Origin: an uncultured Christensenella sp.
GTDB lineage: Bacteria; Bacillota; Clostridia; Christensenellales; Pumilibacteraceae
Direction: 5' to 3'
DNA: 64,000 nucleotides
NCBI GenBank assembly: GCA_910585955.1
Contig: CAJUGC010000002.1
Span: 55,585 to 119,584, forward strand
The notes below the pieces were generated by a model, which saw only the letters and a program-made list of their open reading frames with translations, did not search any database and was not told the origin of the DNA. The translations under genes and the position numbers were made by a program. Shown here one piece after another: positions 7,388-17,600 of this stretch (position 1 is its first letter; every line of letters begins with the position of its first letter).

Positions 7388-9721
7388 TCAAAGCTTTCGC
7401 CAAACGATATCCGCATACCCTTTGGTTCTAACTCGTCGCAACAACGTCGCGACATATTCGCTGTCTCCCGTCGGAATAGAATAACCCGAATACTTACCCA
7501 TGAAATAGCTTGTAACCGCCGTCCAACTGCCGTTTGAAGGCAAGTACGCGTTTTTGAGAGCGCTACCGTAGAACGCGTACGCTCCTATATAGCTAACCGT
7601 ATCGGGAATGGTGACCAATCTCATAAAACTCATTCCGTAAGGATCGGCGTCCTCGCTTTTGCCTAAAATGCCCACGACAGTTCTTCCGCCGATCTCCGAC
7701 GGTATGACAATGTCGACTGCGTCCTTGTTCGAGCCGAACGACTTTACATACATACCGTCCTCGTACTCTTTGAATCCTATTATAAAGTCATCCGCGACAT
7801 ACACTCTGCCGCTTCCGTTCTTCGCCATACCGCCGGTCACAAAGCCCGTAGATACCGAAACAGCCGACGCGCAAACAATAAGCGCCACGCAAACTACGGA
7901 CAATACGAATCCGCGTTTACCCTTGCCGAGCGGATTGTTGTCGTACTTAAAGGCACAGAAAAACGTCGCCGCAAAGCAAGCCGCTCCGAGCACTGTCGGC
8001 AACGCGAGTCCGCCGCGACTTCCGAATACCTGCAAGCTCCAGACCGTCCAAAATTCATAGAACGGATCTACGCCCGCAAACGACAGCACAAGCGTCAATA
8101 AAAGTATGACGGAGAGCGACATCGCGACAATCGAGACCGTAAGCGTTTTTTTGAAAGTTTGCGTCTCACGAGCCTTGGCAACCGCTTCCTGCCGACTCCT
8201 CTCCGCCGCCTCTGCGCGAGCGGCGATCTCCGCATTGCGAATTTTCTCGGCGCGAATTTCCGCTTCTCTTTGCCTCTTGCGCTCTTCATTTCTTTTTTGT
8301 TCTTCTTCAAGCTGCGCAAGACGGGCTTTTTCTTTGCGCTCGGCTTCTTCGAGACGAGCTATCTTTTCGTTTAGACGAGACTTAAAGTCGTCGACACGCC
8401 GCTTCGTTTCGCCCGTCGCGTACCTTTCGGCGTTCTTCAAAAACCTATCCGACAGAATGTCTTTTTTGTCGGACAGTTTGAACGCAGCGAGCAATTCGTC
8501 TGTATTTTTCCTGTTCCACGCCGCAGTAAAAAGCCCGAACCAAGCTTCGGCGTTTTCGGGTTCTATGTCGAGCGCTTTATTGAAATACGACCTTGCGCCG
8601 TTCATATTTTCGTCCTCGAGTTCCTGTCGCGCTCGAATGAGAAGATTTTCTACGTTTACGACCGCTCCTGCGGAAGTGACGGGCTGCGTTATGCTCTTTA
8701 GTCGCTTTTCGAGTTCGAGTTGAGCTCTTTTCTGCTCCTCTATAGTCTTTCTGATTTCTTCCGCCTCACGCTCTCTTGCGGCGGCAAGCTCCGCCCGTCT
8801 CTTCTTCGCCTCGGGCGTGTGACGCTCGACGAAGTCTTCTATTCGAGTATAAGCGTCGGGTTTTTTCAGATCTATACCCTGTATCTTGGCATTTTCGGAC
8901 GGAAGCTTCTCTATAGGCTTACCTTCGAACACGATGGTTATGCTGTCGCAATCCTTGTTGTCCGTATCGTTTATCATGGCTATAAAACGCATATACTCGT
9001 TTTTGACCCACGGCGTACGAAGATAGCTTTCGTCACTGCATATCACCAACATACATTCGGACATATACAGAGCGTAAAGAATCAGAGCCTCGTAAGCTAC
9101 GCCCTCTCTGCCCCTTATCTCTTCCTCCGAATAAAACGGCGCATAACCTCTGCTTTTGAGATGATTGTATATGCGCATAGCGTGCATACTGTCCGTCGTA
9201 TAACCGCCGCTAACGTCGCTCACTTTGGTGCAGATAAAGCAGTCGTAATCGAGACCAGTATCTTTAAGCCTCAAAAATTCGGTTCGGATATAGTCTATGT
9301 CGCGGGCGTCGCGCTCGAATACCGAACGCTGTTCCCGCGTCGCAAGTTTCAAAGCCGTCAAATAGTTCTTGTCGGAAGAAAAAGACTTGTCGACTATTTC
9401 ATAGCATATAGGCTGGCGAATGTTGTTTACTTCGTCCTTTATGTAGCGTATCTTGAAAGTCGCAAGCGCCATGCCGAAATAGCCGCCGGGTTCGCCAGGA
9501 TCCGCCTTAGCCGCCTTTTCGTATGCGGAATAAGCCCTGTCGAATTCGCCGTTGTCAAGCTCGTGCTCGCCTATTCTGAGCAGCTCCACGACTTCGGCGC
9601 TTGTTTCGTTTTTCGGAACGGCGTAAACATTTTTGCAATACGGACACTTTATCGTGCCGCCCACGACCGTGCTCACGTCGAGCGAAGCATTACAGGTTTT
9701 ACACAAAAATTCAAGTATCAT
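7388..9721 (-). CDS. Zinc ribbon-TPR-TIR-coiled coil-membrane protein with LRR-like tail
   Basis: A 777-residue multidomain protein. Zinc ribbon at residues 7-29 (C7, C10, C26, C29). TPR-like helices about 42-80. TIR domain about 158-300, with the core strand DYDCFICTKV, the loop FYSEEEIRGREG, and WVKNE, where E242 sits at the position of the catalytic glutamate of NAD-cleaving TIR domains. Highly charged coiled coils at about 300-345 and 450-520, with another TPR-like unit at 350-400 between them. Three membrane helices at about 524-550, 571-592 and 605-625. The tail (655-745) has BspA-type leucine-rich-repeat features (IPSEIGGRTVVGI, IPDTVSYIGAYAFYGS). The TIR domain should be cytoplasmic and the LRR tail outside. 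It reads against the flanking ilv genes. No ribosome binding site is evident before the ATG. TIR enzymes can be NADases in immunity or plain scaffolds; which applies here is unknown. Confidence 0.85.
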   Translation of the reverse strand: MILEFLCKTCNASLDVSTVVGGTIKCPYCKNVYAVPKNETSAEVVELLRIGEHELDNGEFDRAYSAYEKAAKADPGEPGGYFGMALATFKIRYIKDEVNNIRQPICYEIVDKSFSSDKNYLTALKLATREQRSVFERDARDIDYIRTEFLRLKDTGLDYDCFICTKVSDVSGGYTTDSMHAMRIYNHLKSRGYAPFYSEEEIRGREGVAYEALILYALYMSECMLVICSDESYLRTPWVKNEYMRFIAMINDTDNKDCDSITIVFEGKPIEKLPSENAKIQGIDLKKPDAYTRIEDFVERHTPEAKKRRAELAAAREREAEEIRKTIEEQKRAQLELEKRLKSITQPVTSAGAVVNVENLLIRARQELEDENMNGARSYFNKALDIEPENAEAWFGLFTAAWNRKNTDELLAAFKLSDKKDILSDRFLKNAERYATGETKRRVDDFKSRLNEKIARLEEAERKEKARLAQLEEEQKRNEERKRQREAEIRAEKIRNAEIAARAEAAERSRQEAVAKARETQTFKKTLTVSIVAMSLSVILLLTLVLSFAGVDPFYEFWTVWSLQVFGSRGGLALPTVLGAACFAATFFCAFKYDNNPLGKGKRGFVLSVVCVALIVCASAVSVSTGFVTGGMAKNGSGRVYVADDFIIGFKEYEDGMYVKSFGSNKDAVDIVIPSEIGGRTVVGILGKSEDADPYGMSFMRLVTIPDTVSYIGAYAFYGSALKNAYLPSNGSWTAVTSYFMGKYSGYSIPTGDSEYVATLLRRVRTKGYADIVWRKL

Positions 9722-9894
9722 GGTTTCCGATCCGTATGAAATATTTTCTATAATTTTAACATTCTTCGAGCGATATTGTCAAGCAAACGGCTTCAAATGA
9801 AAGTCGCAAATCTTTATATTTGAGATTTTACTTCAAAACGGCAATAAAACAGACGTAAAACAGCAAATTTTTGCGTTTAGCAAGGTTTCTTAGG

Positions 9895-9923
9895 TGGACA
9901 AACGGATAAAAATGTTGTAAAAT
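9895..9923 (+). promoter_or_regulatory. Promoter of the ilvD-leuCDB operon
   Basis: TGGACA (9895-9900) and TAAAAT (9918-9923) are 17 bp apart. It lies in the 256-bp divergent region between the TIR gene and ilvD. The opposite strand has TTGACA near 9780 followed by a TAAAAT, a likely promoter for the TIR gene. Confidence 0.65.
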
Positions 9924-9977
9924 ATTTATAAAGAAACGAACGCCCCGACTTTACCCGCGAGGCGCTAAGGAGATTTT

Positions 9978-11654
9978 ATGAGCAAAGAGTTTTTTACAGG
10001 TCTCGAGAGAGCGCCCCAACGCGCGCTTATGAAGGCGCTGGGGCTGAGCGACGAGGAGATAAACAAGCCTTTAATCGCCGTGATTTCCGCCAAGTCCGAG
10101 ATAGTTCCCGGTCATATGCACCTCGACAGGATAACCGACGCGGTAAAAGCTGGCGTATATGCTGCGGGCGGCACTCCGATAGTAGTGCCGAGCATAGGCA
10201 TTTGCGACGGGCTTGCGATGGGACATTCCGGCATGAGATATTCCCTGCCCTCGCGCGAACTCATTGCCGACAGCGTGGAAAGTATGCTTATAGGACACGC
10301 TTTCGACGGCGCGGTGCTCGTGCCGAATTGCGACAAAATAGTACCCGGTATGCTTATGGGAGCGGCTCGCGTCAACATCCCCGCAATAATGGTTTCGGGC
10401 GGACCTATGGAAAGCGGCTGTTTTAAAGGCGAAAAGGTCAGCTTTTCGACTACATACGAAGCTATCGGCAAGGTCAAAGTCGGAAGTATGTCGCTTGCGG
10501 AACTGAACGAACTCGAAAACAGCGCCTGCCCCGGCTGCGGGAGTTGTTGCGGTATGTACACGGCGAACAGCCTCAACTGCGCGGCGGAAGCGCTCGGCAT
10601 GGCTCTTCCCGGAAACGGCACAATCCTTGCGACTTCTAGCGAGAGATTGCGCCTTGCAAAAGAAGCCGGCAAGACCATTATGGAGCTTGTATCGGGCGCG
10701 GTATATCCGAGAATGATAATGACGAAGCAAGCCTTTAAAAACGCTCTCGCTCTCGATATGGCGATAGGCGCGTCCACCAATACGGTCATTCACCTTTTCG
10801 CAATCGCTTCCGAGTGCGGCATAGACGTCGGCGGCAAGGATTTTTCGCTCGACACGGTGCAAAAGATTTCCGATTCGACGCCCAACCTTTGCAAGCTCTC
10901 CCCCTCGTCCGACATCGACATGAACGATCTGCACCGCGCGGGCGGCATACAGGCAGTTCTCCGCGAACTCGACAAAAAGGGGCTTATCGACGGAAGTTGC
11001 ATTACCGTAAGAAACCGTCCTCTTAAAGACTCCTATGCGCACGCTCACGTTTTGAACGAGAACGTCATACACAAAATCGATTCTCCCATTTCCGAATGCG
11101 GAGGCATAGCCGTACTCAAAGGCAACATCGCAGAGGACGGCGCAGTGGTAAAGCGCAGCGCCGTCGCGCCCGAAATGATGAAGTTCACGGGTAAAGCAAA
11201 GTGCTTCGACAGCGAGGAAGAGGCCGTAAACGCCATACTTGCGGGGCTGATTTCGGCCGGCGACGTCGTCGTCATACGATACGAAGGACCCAAAGGCGGT
11301 CCCGGAATGAGAGAAATGCTCTCGCCCACGTCCGCGCTTGTCGGCATGGGACTCGACAAGGACGTAGCCCTGATAACCGACGGACGATTCTCCGGAGCTA
11401 CGCGCGGCGCGGCGATCGGTCATGTATGCCCGGAGGCGGCGGCAGGCGGAAAGATCGCGCTTGTGAAAGACGGCGACAAGATAGAAATAGATATTCCCGC
11501 AGGTAAGATCAATCTTGCCATAAACGCAAAAGAAATGACGACGCGCGCAAAGAAATTGCACCCGAAAGTTTCGGATCCAACGGGTTGGCTGATGAGATAT
11601 GCGGCGCTCGTAACAAGCGCGGACAAGGGCGTAGTACTCAGAAAGAAATTATAA
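9978..11654 (+). CDS. ilvD: Dihydroxy-acid dehydratase
   Basis: Iron-sulfur enzyme that dehydrates 2,3-dihydroxy-isovalerate (and its methylvalerate analogue) to the 2-keto acid in valine, leucine and isoleucine synthesis. 558 residues, full length. Cluster cysteines are C118 in VPNCDK and the ACPGCGSCCG segment at 183-192; the VPGHMHL segment lacks the cysteine seen there in [2Fe-2S] enzymes, so a [4Fe-4S] enzyme is more likely. Family motifs DGRFSGATRG and GHVCPEA are present. AAGGAG at 9967-9972 sets the start. leuC follows 11 bp after the stop, so these genes are one operon. Confidence 0.96.
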   Translation: MSKEFFTGLERAPQRALMKALGLSDEEINKPLIAVISAKSEIVPGHMHLDRITDAVKAGVYAAGGTPIVVPSIGICDGLAMGHSGMRYSLPSRELIADSVESMLIGHAFDGAVLVPNCDKIVPGMLMGAARVNIPAIMVSGGPMESGCFKGEKVSFSTTYEAIGKVKVGSMSLAELNELENSACPGCGSCCGMYTANSLNCAAEALGMALPGNGTILATSSERLRLAKEAGKTIMELVSGAVYPRMIMTKQAFKNALALDMAIGASTNTVIHLFAIASECGIDVGGKDFSLDTVQKISDSTPNLCKLSPSSDIDMNDLHRAGGIQAVLRELDKKGLIDGSCITVRNRPLKDSYAHAHVLNENVIHKIDSPISECGGIAVLKGNIAEDGAVVKRSAVAPEMMKFTGKAKCFDSEEEAVNAILAGLISAGDVVVIRYEGPKGGPGMREMLSPTSALVGMGLDKDVALITDGRFSGATRGAAIGHVCPEAAAGGKIALVKDGDKIEIDIPAGKINLAINAKEMTTRAKKLHPKVSDPTGWLMRYAALVTSADKGVVLRKKL

Positions 11655-11665
11655 GGAGACTTCCC

Positions 11666-12937
11666 ATGGCAAGAGCTATGACGCTTTCTCAAAAAATACT
11701 CGCGCTTCACGCACATCTCGACGACGTAGTCGCCGGGCAGCTTATCACCGCCGATCTCGACATGGTGCTCGGCAACGACATCACCTCCCCCGTCGCCATA
11801 GGCGAACTTGAGAAAGCGGGCATAGAAGGAGTTTTCGACAGCAAAAAAATCAGTATCGTGCTCGATCATTTTACTCCGAACAAGGATATCAAGAGCGCCG
11901 AACAATGCAAAAAATGCCGCACGTTCGCACGCCGGTTCGATATAGAACATTTTTTCGACGTAGGCGATATGGGCATAGAGCACGCTCTTCTTCCCGAGAA
12001 AGGACTTGTCGGAGCAGGCGACCTCGTAATCGGCGCGGACTCGCACACCTGCACTTACGGAGCGCTCGGCGCATTCTCGACGGGAGTGGGTTCTACCGAT
12101 ATGGCATACGGCATGGCTACGGGCAAAGCCTGGTTCAAAGTTCCATCCGCAATAAAAGTAGCGCTTCAAGGAAAGCCTGCCGAGAACATTTCCGGCAAAG
12201 ACGTTATACTTCACCTCATAGGCATCACGGGCGTAGACGGCGCGCTTTACAAGTCGCTTGAATTTACGGGCGACGGCGTAAAACATCTCGGAATAGACGA
12301 TCGTTTCACTATCTGCAATATGGCGATCGAAGCGGGCGCAAAGAACGGCATTTTCGAATGCGACGAGGTTGCCGAAGCATATATGAAAGACCGATATAAG
12401 GGCAAAATACGCCGTCTCACGGCAGACAATGACGCGGAGTACGAACGCACAATAGAAATCGACCTTTCTCGGCTCTCCCCCACGGTTGCCTGTCCGCATC
12501 TGCCCTCCAACGTGAAAAACGCCGACGAACTCGGCAGTATCGCCATAGATCAAGTCGTTATAGGCTCGTGTACTAACGGACGAATTTCGGATCTTCGCAC
12601 GGCGGCGAAAATACTTGAAAACAGGAAAGTCGCAAAGGGCGTGCGCGCAATCGTCATACCCGCGACGAACGAAGTATACCTCGAAGCCATGCGCGAGGGG
12701 CTGCTCGAAACCTTTGTCAAGGCGGGAGCTATAGTCTCCACGCCGACGTGCGGACCTTGCCTCGGCGGACACATGGGCATACTCGCAGACGGAGAAAAGT
12801 GCGTAGCGACGACAAACAGAAACTTCGTAGGACGCATGGGGCACATCACGAGCGAAATCTACCTCGCCTCGCCTTACGTCGCGGCTTGTTCGGCAATTCT
12901 CGGATATATAGGTACGGAGCGCTCGTTCGGCAAGTAA
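11666..12937 (+). CDS. leuC: 3-isopropylmalate dehydratase, large subunit
   Basis: Aconitase-family enzyme that isomerises 2-isopropylmalate to 3-isopropylmalate in leucine synthesis, working with LeuD. I take the start at MARAMTLSQK (11666), which has AAGGAG nine bases upstream and lies after the ilvD stop; the open frame extends further upstream but would overlap ilvD. 423 residues, matching the compact LeuC/HacA type. The Fe-S ligands are visible in GSCTNGR and in TPTCGPCLGGH. The substrate-binding segment GADSHTCTYGALGAF is intact. leuD follows after 10 bp. Confidence 0.95.
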   Translation: MARAMTLSQKILALHAHLDDVVAGQLITADLDMVLGNDITSPVAIGELEKAGIEGVFDSKKISIVLDHFTPNKDIKSAEQCKKCRTFARRFDIEHFFDVGDMGIEHALLPEKGLVGAGDLVIGADSHTCTYGALGAFSTGVGSTDMAYGMATGKAWFKVPSAIKVALQGKPAENISGKDVILHLIGITGVDGALYKSLEFTGDGVKHLGIDDRFTICNMAIEAGAKNGIFECDEVAEAYMKDRYKGKIRRLTADNDAEYERTIEIDLSRLSPTVACPHLPSNVKNADELGSIAIDQVVIGSCTNGRISDLRTAAKILENRKVAKGVRAIVIPATNEVYLEAMREGLLETFVKAGAIVSTPTCGPCLGGHMGILADGEKCVATTNRNFVGRMGHITSEIYLASPYVAACSAILGYIGTERSFGK

Positions 12938-12947
12938 GGAGACGAAA

Positions 12948-13430
12948 ATGGACATAAAAGGCAAAGTTTTCAAATACGGCGACAACGTAGACACAGACGT
13001 TATTATCCCGGCAAGACACCTCAACACTTCCAAACCCGAGGAACTTGCCCTGCACTGCATGGAAGATATAGACCCCGACTTTGCAAAGAACGTGCAAAAC
13101 GGAGACATAATCGTCGGCGGCGAAAATTTCGGTTGCGGTTCGTCGCGCGAGCACGCTCCCCTTTCCATAAAGGCAAGCGGCGTTTCATGCGTCATAGCTT
13201 CGTCCTTTGCACGGATCTTCTACCGCAATTCCATAAACATAGGTCTGCCCATTCTCGAATGTGCTCAGTGCTCGCACGATGTAAAGAGCGGACATATCAT
13301 CCGAGTGGATCTCGACAGCGGCAAGATAGTGAACGAAACGCTCGGAAAAAGCTATTCGACGCAGCCGTTCCCGATAGAAATACAAGATATAATCTCGCGC
13401 GGCGGACTGCTGAAAGGAATCGGAATCTGA
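12948..13430 (+). CDS. leuD: 3-isopropylmalate dehydratase, small subunit
   Basis: Swivelling-domain partner of LeuC. 160 residues, the normal length of the short LeuD type. Diagnostic motifs are DNVDTDVIIPARHL near the N terminus and GGENFGCGSSREHAP, the substrate-recognition loop, in the middle. GGAG precedes the ATG. It sits between leuC (10 bp) and leuB (53 bp), so it is cotranscribed with them. Confidence 0.95.
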   Translation: MDIKGKVFKYGDNVDTDVIIPARHLNTSKPEELALHCMEDIDPDFAKNVQNGDIIVGGENFGCGSSREHAPLSIKASGVSCVIASSFARIFYRNSINIGLPILECAQCSHDVKSGHIIRVDLDSGKIVNETLGKSYSTQPFPIEIQDIISRGGLLKGIGI

Positions 13431-13483
13431 TTTCGGAATATACGGGCTTTTGCCCTAAAATAATAAACGGAGAGTAAAAAGTT

Positions 13484-14569
13484 ATGGCTAATCACAAGAT
13501 CGCAATACTGCGCGGCGACGGTATCGGTCCCGAAATCACAAACGCGGCTATCGGCGTGCTGGACGCCGTAGCGAGTCGTTTCGATCACACGTTCGAATAC
13601 TCGTTTCCGCTTATAGGCGGCGAGGCTATCGACAGAGAGGGCGCGCCGCTCCCTCAATCCACCATAGACGAATGTCTTAAGTCCGACGCAGTGCTCCTCG
13701 GCGCGGTGGGCGGTCCGAAATGGGACAACCTTGCGGGACATCTTCGCCCCGAAAAGGGACTTTTGGGCATAAGGAGCGCCATGGGACTTTACGCGAACGT
13801 GCGTCCCGCCGTACTGTACGACGAACTGAAAGGAGCGTCGCCGCTTAAAAACGACATACTTAAAAACGGCGTGGACATAACCGTTGTACGCGAACTTACA
13901 GGCGGCATTTACTTCGGCGAACGCGGCTATAAAGACGGACCGCTCGGACGAGTCGCCTACGATACGGAAGCGTATTCCATTAAGGAAGTCGAGCGCGTCG
14001 CCCATATAGCGTTTCAGATAGCGCAAGGCAGAAAAAAGAAAGTCACGAGCGTCGATAAAGCAAACGTCCTCGAAAGTTCTCGACTGTGGCGCGCCGCCGT
14101 CGAAAGGGTTGCCAAGGACTATAAGGACGTCGAGCTTGTAAATATGTATGTAGACAACTGCGCAATGCAGCTCGTAAAAAATCCGGCGCAGTTCGACGTG
14201 ATACTGACGTCTAATATGTTCGGCGATATTCTTTCGGACGAAGCCGCCATGCTGACGGGATCTATCGGACTTCTTCCCTCTTCTTCGCTCGGAGACGGCA
14301 AGCGCGGACTTTACGAGCCTATACACGGCAGCGCGCCCGACATCGCCGGCACGGACACTGCCAACCCCATAGCGACCATACTCGCGGCTGCAATGATGCT
14401 TTCGACGTCGTTCGGGCTTTACGACGAAACGGCTTGCATAGAAAACGCCGTCAGAAAAGTTTTGGCAAAGGGGCTTCGCACTCCCGACATCGCGGGTTTC
14501 GGCGGCAGAAAGGTCGGTTGCGAAAAAATGGGCGAAGAGATCGCTCATGCCGTGCTGAACTTGAAATAA
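13484..14569 (+). CDS. leuB: 3-isopropylmalate dehydrogenase
   Basis: NAD-dependent oxidative decarboxylation of 3-isopropylmalate to 2-oxoisocaproate, the last leucine-specific step before transamination. 361 residues, full length. GDGIGPEI at the N terminus, the substrate arginines in LRPEKGLLGIR and VRELTGGIYFGE, the metal-binding VDNCAMQL and SNMFGDILSDEA, and the NAD-binding GSAPDIAGTDTANP are all present. It ends the operon, and a strong terminator follows 24 bp later. leuA and ilvC are not in the window. Confidence 0.96.
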   Translation: MANHKIAILRGDGIGPEITNAAIGVLDAVASRFDHTFEYSFPLIGGEAIDREGAPLPQSTIDECLKSDAVLLGAVGGPKWDNLAGHLRPEKGLLGIRSAMGLYANVRPAVLYDELKGASPLKNDILKNGVDITVVRELTGGIYFGERGYKDGPLGRVAYDTEAYSIKEVERVAHIAFQIAQGRKKKVTSVDKANVLESSRLWRAAVERVAKDYKDVELVNMYVDNCAMQLVKNPAQFDVILTSNMFGDILSDEAAMLTGSIGLLPSSSLGDGKRGLYEPIHGSAPDIAGTDTANPIATILAAAMMLSTSFGLYDETACIENAVRKVLAKGLRTPDIAGFGGRKVGCEKMGEEIAHAVLNLK

Positions 14570-14592
14570 TTATCCTTACCGAAAAAATGCAA

Positions 14593-14626
14593 GGGAGAGA
14601 CGCTTTCATAACGTCTCTCCCTTTTG
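14593..14626. terminator. Terminator between leuB and the giant lipoprotein gene
   Basis: GGGAGAGACG (14593-14602) and CGTCTCTCCC (14612-14621) form a perfect 10-bp stem followed by TTTT. It lies between two converging genes and can serve the leu operon. Confidence 0.85.
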
Positions 14627-14699
14627 ATTTCTCTCCTTCTTCGCTTGGACGCCTTACGGGTCTTAAAATCCCCTTAAAATACACCGCAAAGATTAGCCG

Positions 14700-17600
14700 T
14701 CAAGTCAAAGTTATGGAATAATCGAGAGTAGTATCTCCTTCCTTCGGCACAAATGTTATGCGAACGTCATAGTCGGACGGAACATTCGGAATACCCAAAT
14801 TTGGAATACCATCAACAGCGCTTTGCACTTCCGACTTGCTTATTCCGACATAGTGTCCGCTCATTGCGCCGCGGTCGTCGTCTCCGAATTCTAAATAATT
14901 TATTCCCTCCAATTGCAACGTATCGAGTATTCCGTCGTTATCGTAAACGATCTCGACTCTTACGTCGAAGTAAAGATTGAGTCTGTATACATACATATTG
15001 TTCCACAGGTATCTATCGTCATAATTCATGCCGTCGCGGTCGTAATATCCTACGACATAATTCTTGCCGTCGAATTTTTCGGTAAAATCCTCGAGAGTCA
15101 AGCGACCGTTTACGCCGCTCGAACTTTCGAGACCGCAACGTGTGCAAGCTCCGTTCACGCCGTCGAAATCGTGCCCGAGAGGCTCGATAAGATCCACGCC
15201 GGAATTGCAAACGCCGCAAATCCCTTTCATACCGTACTGCGAGCAGGTAGGCTCTATGTCGATATAATTGATGTTTTTTTCATGGCGGTATTCGCGTCTG
15301 TAACCGACTTCTCTATTGCAATCGTTGCAATAGACATTTCCCTCGTAGAGACAGTACCCTATATGATTATAAGGTCTGAAAGAGGTGTTCTTGTGTTCGT
15401 CGAAATGCCGAGTTTCGGTTTGACCGCAAATGCGGCACTTGACATCCGCTTCGTAAGAGCACGGCTCGCCTGTAGGTCTCAGTTCTCCCTCTATTTCAAA
15501 ATCGTGTTTTTCACTGTAGAGCACGTCAACGGTGCGAGAATCTGCCGTTGCGTTTCCCGACTTGTCGCAACCTAAAACATAAGTTCTGCGAACCTCGCAA
15601 CCGTCCTTATAGGTCTTTACCGAATATCTGAGAGCACATCGAACGGGGTCTGTGACTGCGCAGGCATATACTCCGAAGCAATCGTCCCAATTGTTGTTAT
15701 ATATCCAAGTTTCTTCAAAGTCGCAATCGTTATCGTAAAGCTGCAAATCACCGTCCGATTTGCCGCAGAAGCACCCGTAAATCGCCGCATATCCGCCGCA
15801 ACCGTCCGCCATTCCGAACTCGGTAAGGTCTATTATTTCGAGTTCGAACCGTTCGTGATATTCTACATATGTCGTTAGATCGACTTTACCGCAAGCCACG
15901 CATACGCGCTCCACTTCAAAACCGTCGGTACAGTCGGCGACTTTCGCTCCGCCCTTGACCCTATTCATGTAGCCTTTTGACCCGTGACCGTGTACATACT
16001 TTTCGATAATGCGCTTGCCGCAATCGGAACAATCATAATAACGGATCCCCACGCCTTCGCAACCCGTAGCTTCTACAAACAGGCTCTTATCTTCGACGAA
16101 TACATGACGGGTGTAACGACTCGTCATGGGGTCGTAAGACGAATTATCCGCAACGGTTATTTCGCCGCTCGCGCCGCTGACGAAGAACTCCAGAGAATAT
16201 CCTCCGTCGTTTATTGCCGGATAGCGGCTTCCGCCGTAGAGCACGGCTTCGAAAGGTACGCCGTAGCGCATTACAGGATCTCCGTTTACGTCTACGGCTT
16301 TAAGCACATGGCTGCCGATGATACGCGTTCCGTTGGAATTATCACCGCTTATTCTGCCCAAATACCATTCGCCGCAGTCTTTCTCAAGCATTATCATAGG
16401 ATCTTCTTCAAAGGTCATATCCACTTGATTTTCATCGCGCATGACATACAACATCGTATATCCGCCGTCTATGTTCATTGCATCAAGCTCCATACGGTAC
16501 TGCAAATATTCGTTGCGATACTCATATGCTGCGTCGGAAAGGTTCATGAAACGATCGTTTATTTCCACATAGCGAGCGCTTTGTATGCTTCCGCTTTCGT
16601 AATAATGCGTCTCGGCGCCGAGCTCGTTCCAGAACGCTCCGAAGTGCGCTTCGTCGAGTACGACTTTGTTTTTCATGCCCTTAACTTCGGAAACGAAAGA
16701 ATCGTAATCGAACTCGGTCTGTCTGCCGATTAGAATCTTCAGCTTTCCGTCTACTTCCAACTCTCCTATCGGTCCGAACGCGGAAGCCGAGCCGTACTTA
16801 AGATTGCCGTTTCTGTCTGTCACCAACGTAAGATTTCCGATGTCGGCGATGATGTCGATATAATCGTCTATCATGGTCTTTAACTGTGTCTTTTCATATC
16901 CCATATAGTCGCTTATCAACTCATAAATATTGGCCGACGCGTAATCGTCTATCGTCCGAAGTATCTCTTCGGCAGTGAGATCGTACTTATTTCCGCATAT
17001 TATCTCACTCACGATTTCGAGCATGAGATCGTCGCTTCGAAGGATAGCCGCGACATCTATATTGAGACCCGTCATTTCCAAAAGCACGCTCTTTAAAGTC
17101 GCGCCCTCTCCGAAGATAACTTCGCAAAGGTTGTCGCAGGCCTTTATAAGTTCGGCGGAATTCACTCCGCGGTAGGCGAGCTTCGCATTGAATTCTTTTC
17201 CCGTGGCATTTTTGAGTATATCCTCTACTTCATACCTCAGCTTGGAATACGCTCCCTCGCCGAACAAAATATCGATACTGTCCTTTATGGAGTTTTTGTA
17301 CAAAACGTCGTTTATTTCGGCTATACCGTCCGCATTCAAGACAAGCGTATAATCGCTGCCCGAAGCGGAGAGCGTAAACACTCTGTCCATAAGACTTTGC
17401 ATAACATTCGAAACCGCCGCTTTGTTTACGAGTATAAGACTGTCGATTATTTTCTTTAAGTCTGTCCCGAGCCACTTATACGCTCCCTCCACATATCTTA
17501 TATAGTCGAATTCAACATAGTTTCCGAAAGACTCCAAAGGCGCGATCATGTAGGTCGTCCGAGCATCGTCGTCAAAGCCGTGACTTCCGTCTTCGCTGTG

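Noticed and set aside
10071..13195. Long open frames antisense to ilvD and leuC
   Set aside because: They overlap conserved enzymes in the opposite direction, show low-complexity, Arg- and Tyr-rich translations and have no ribosome binding site.
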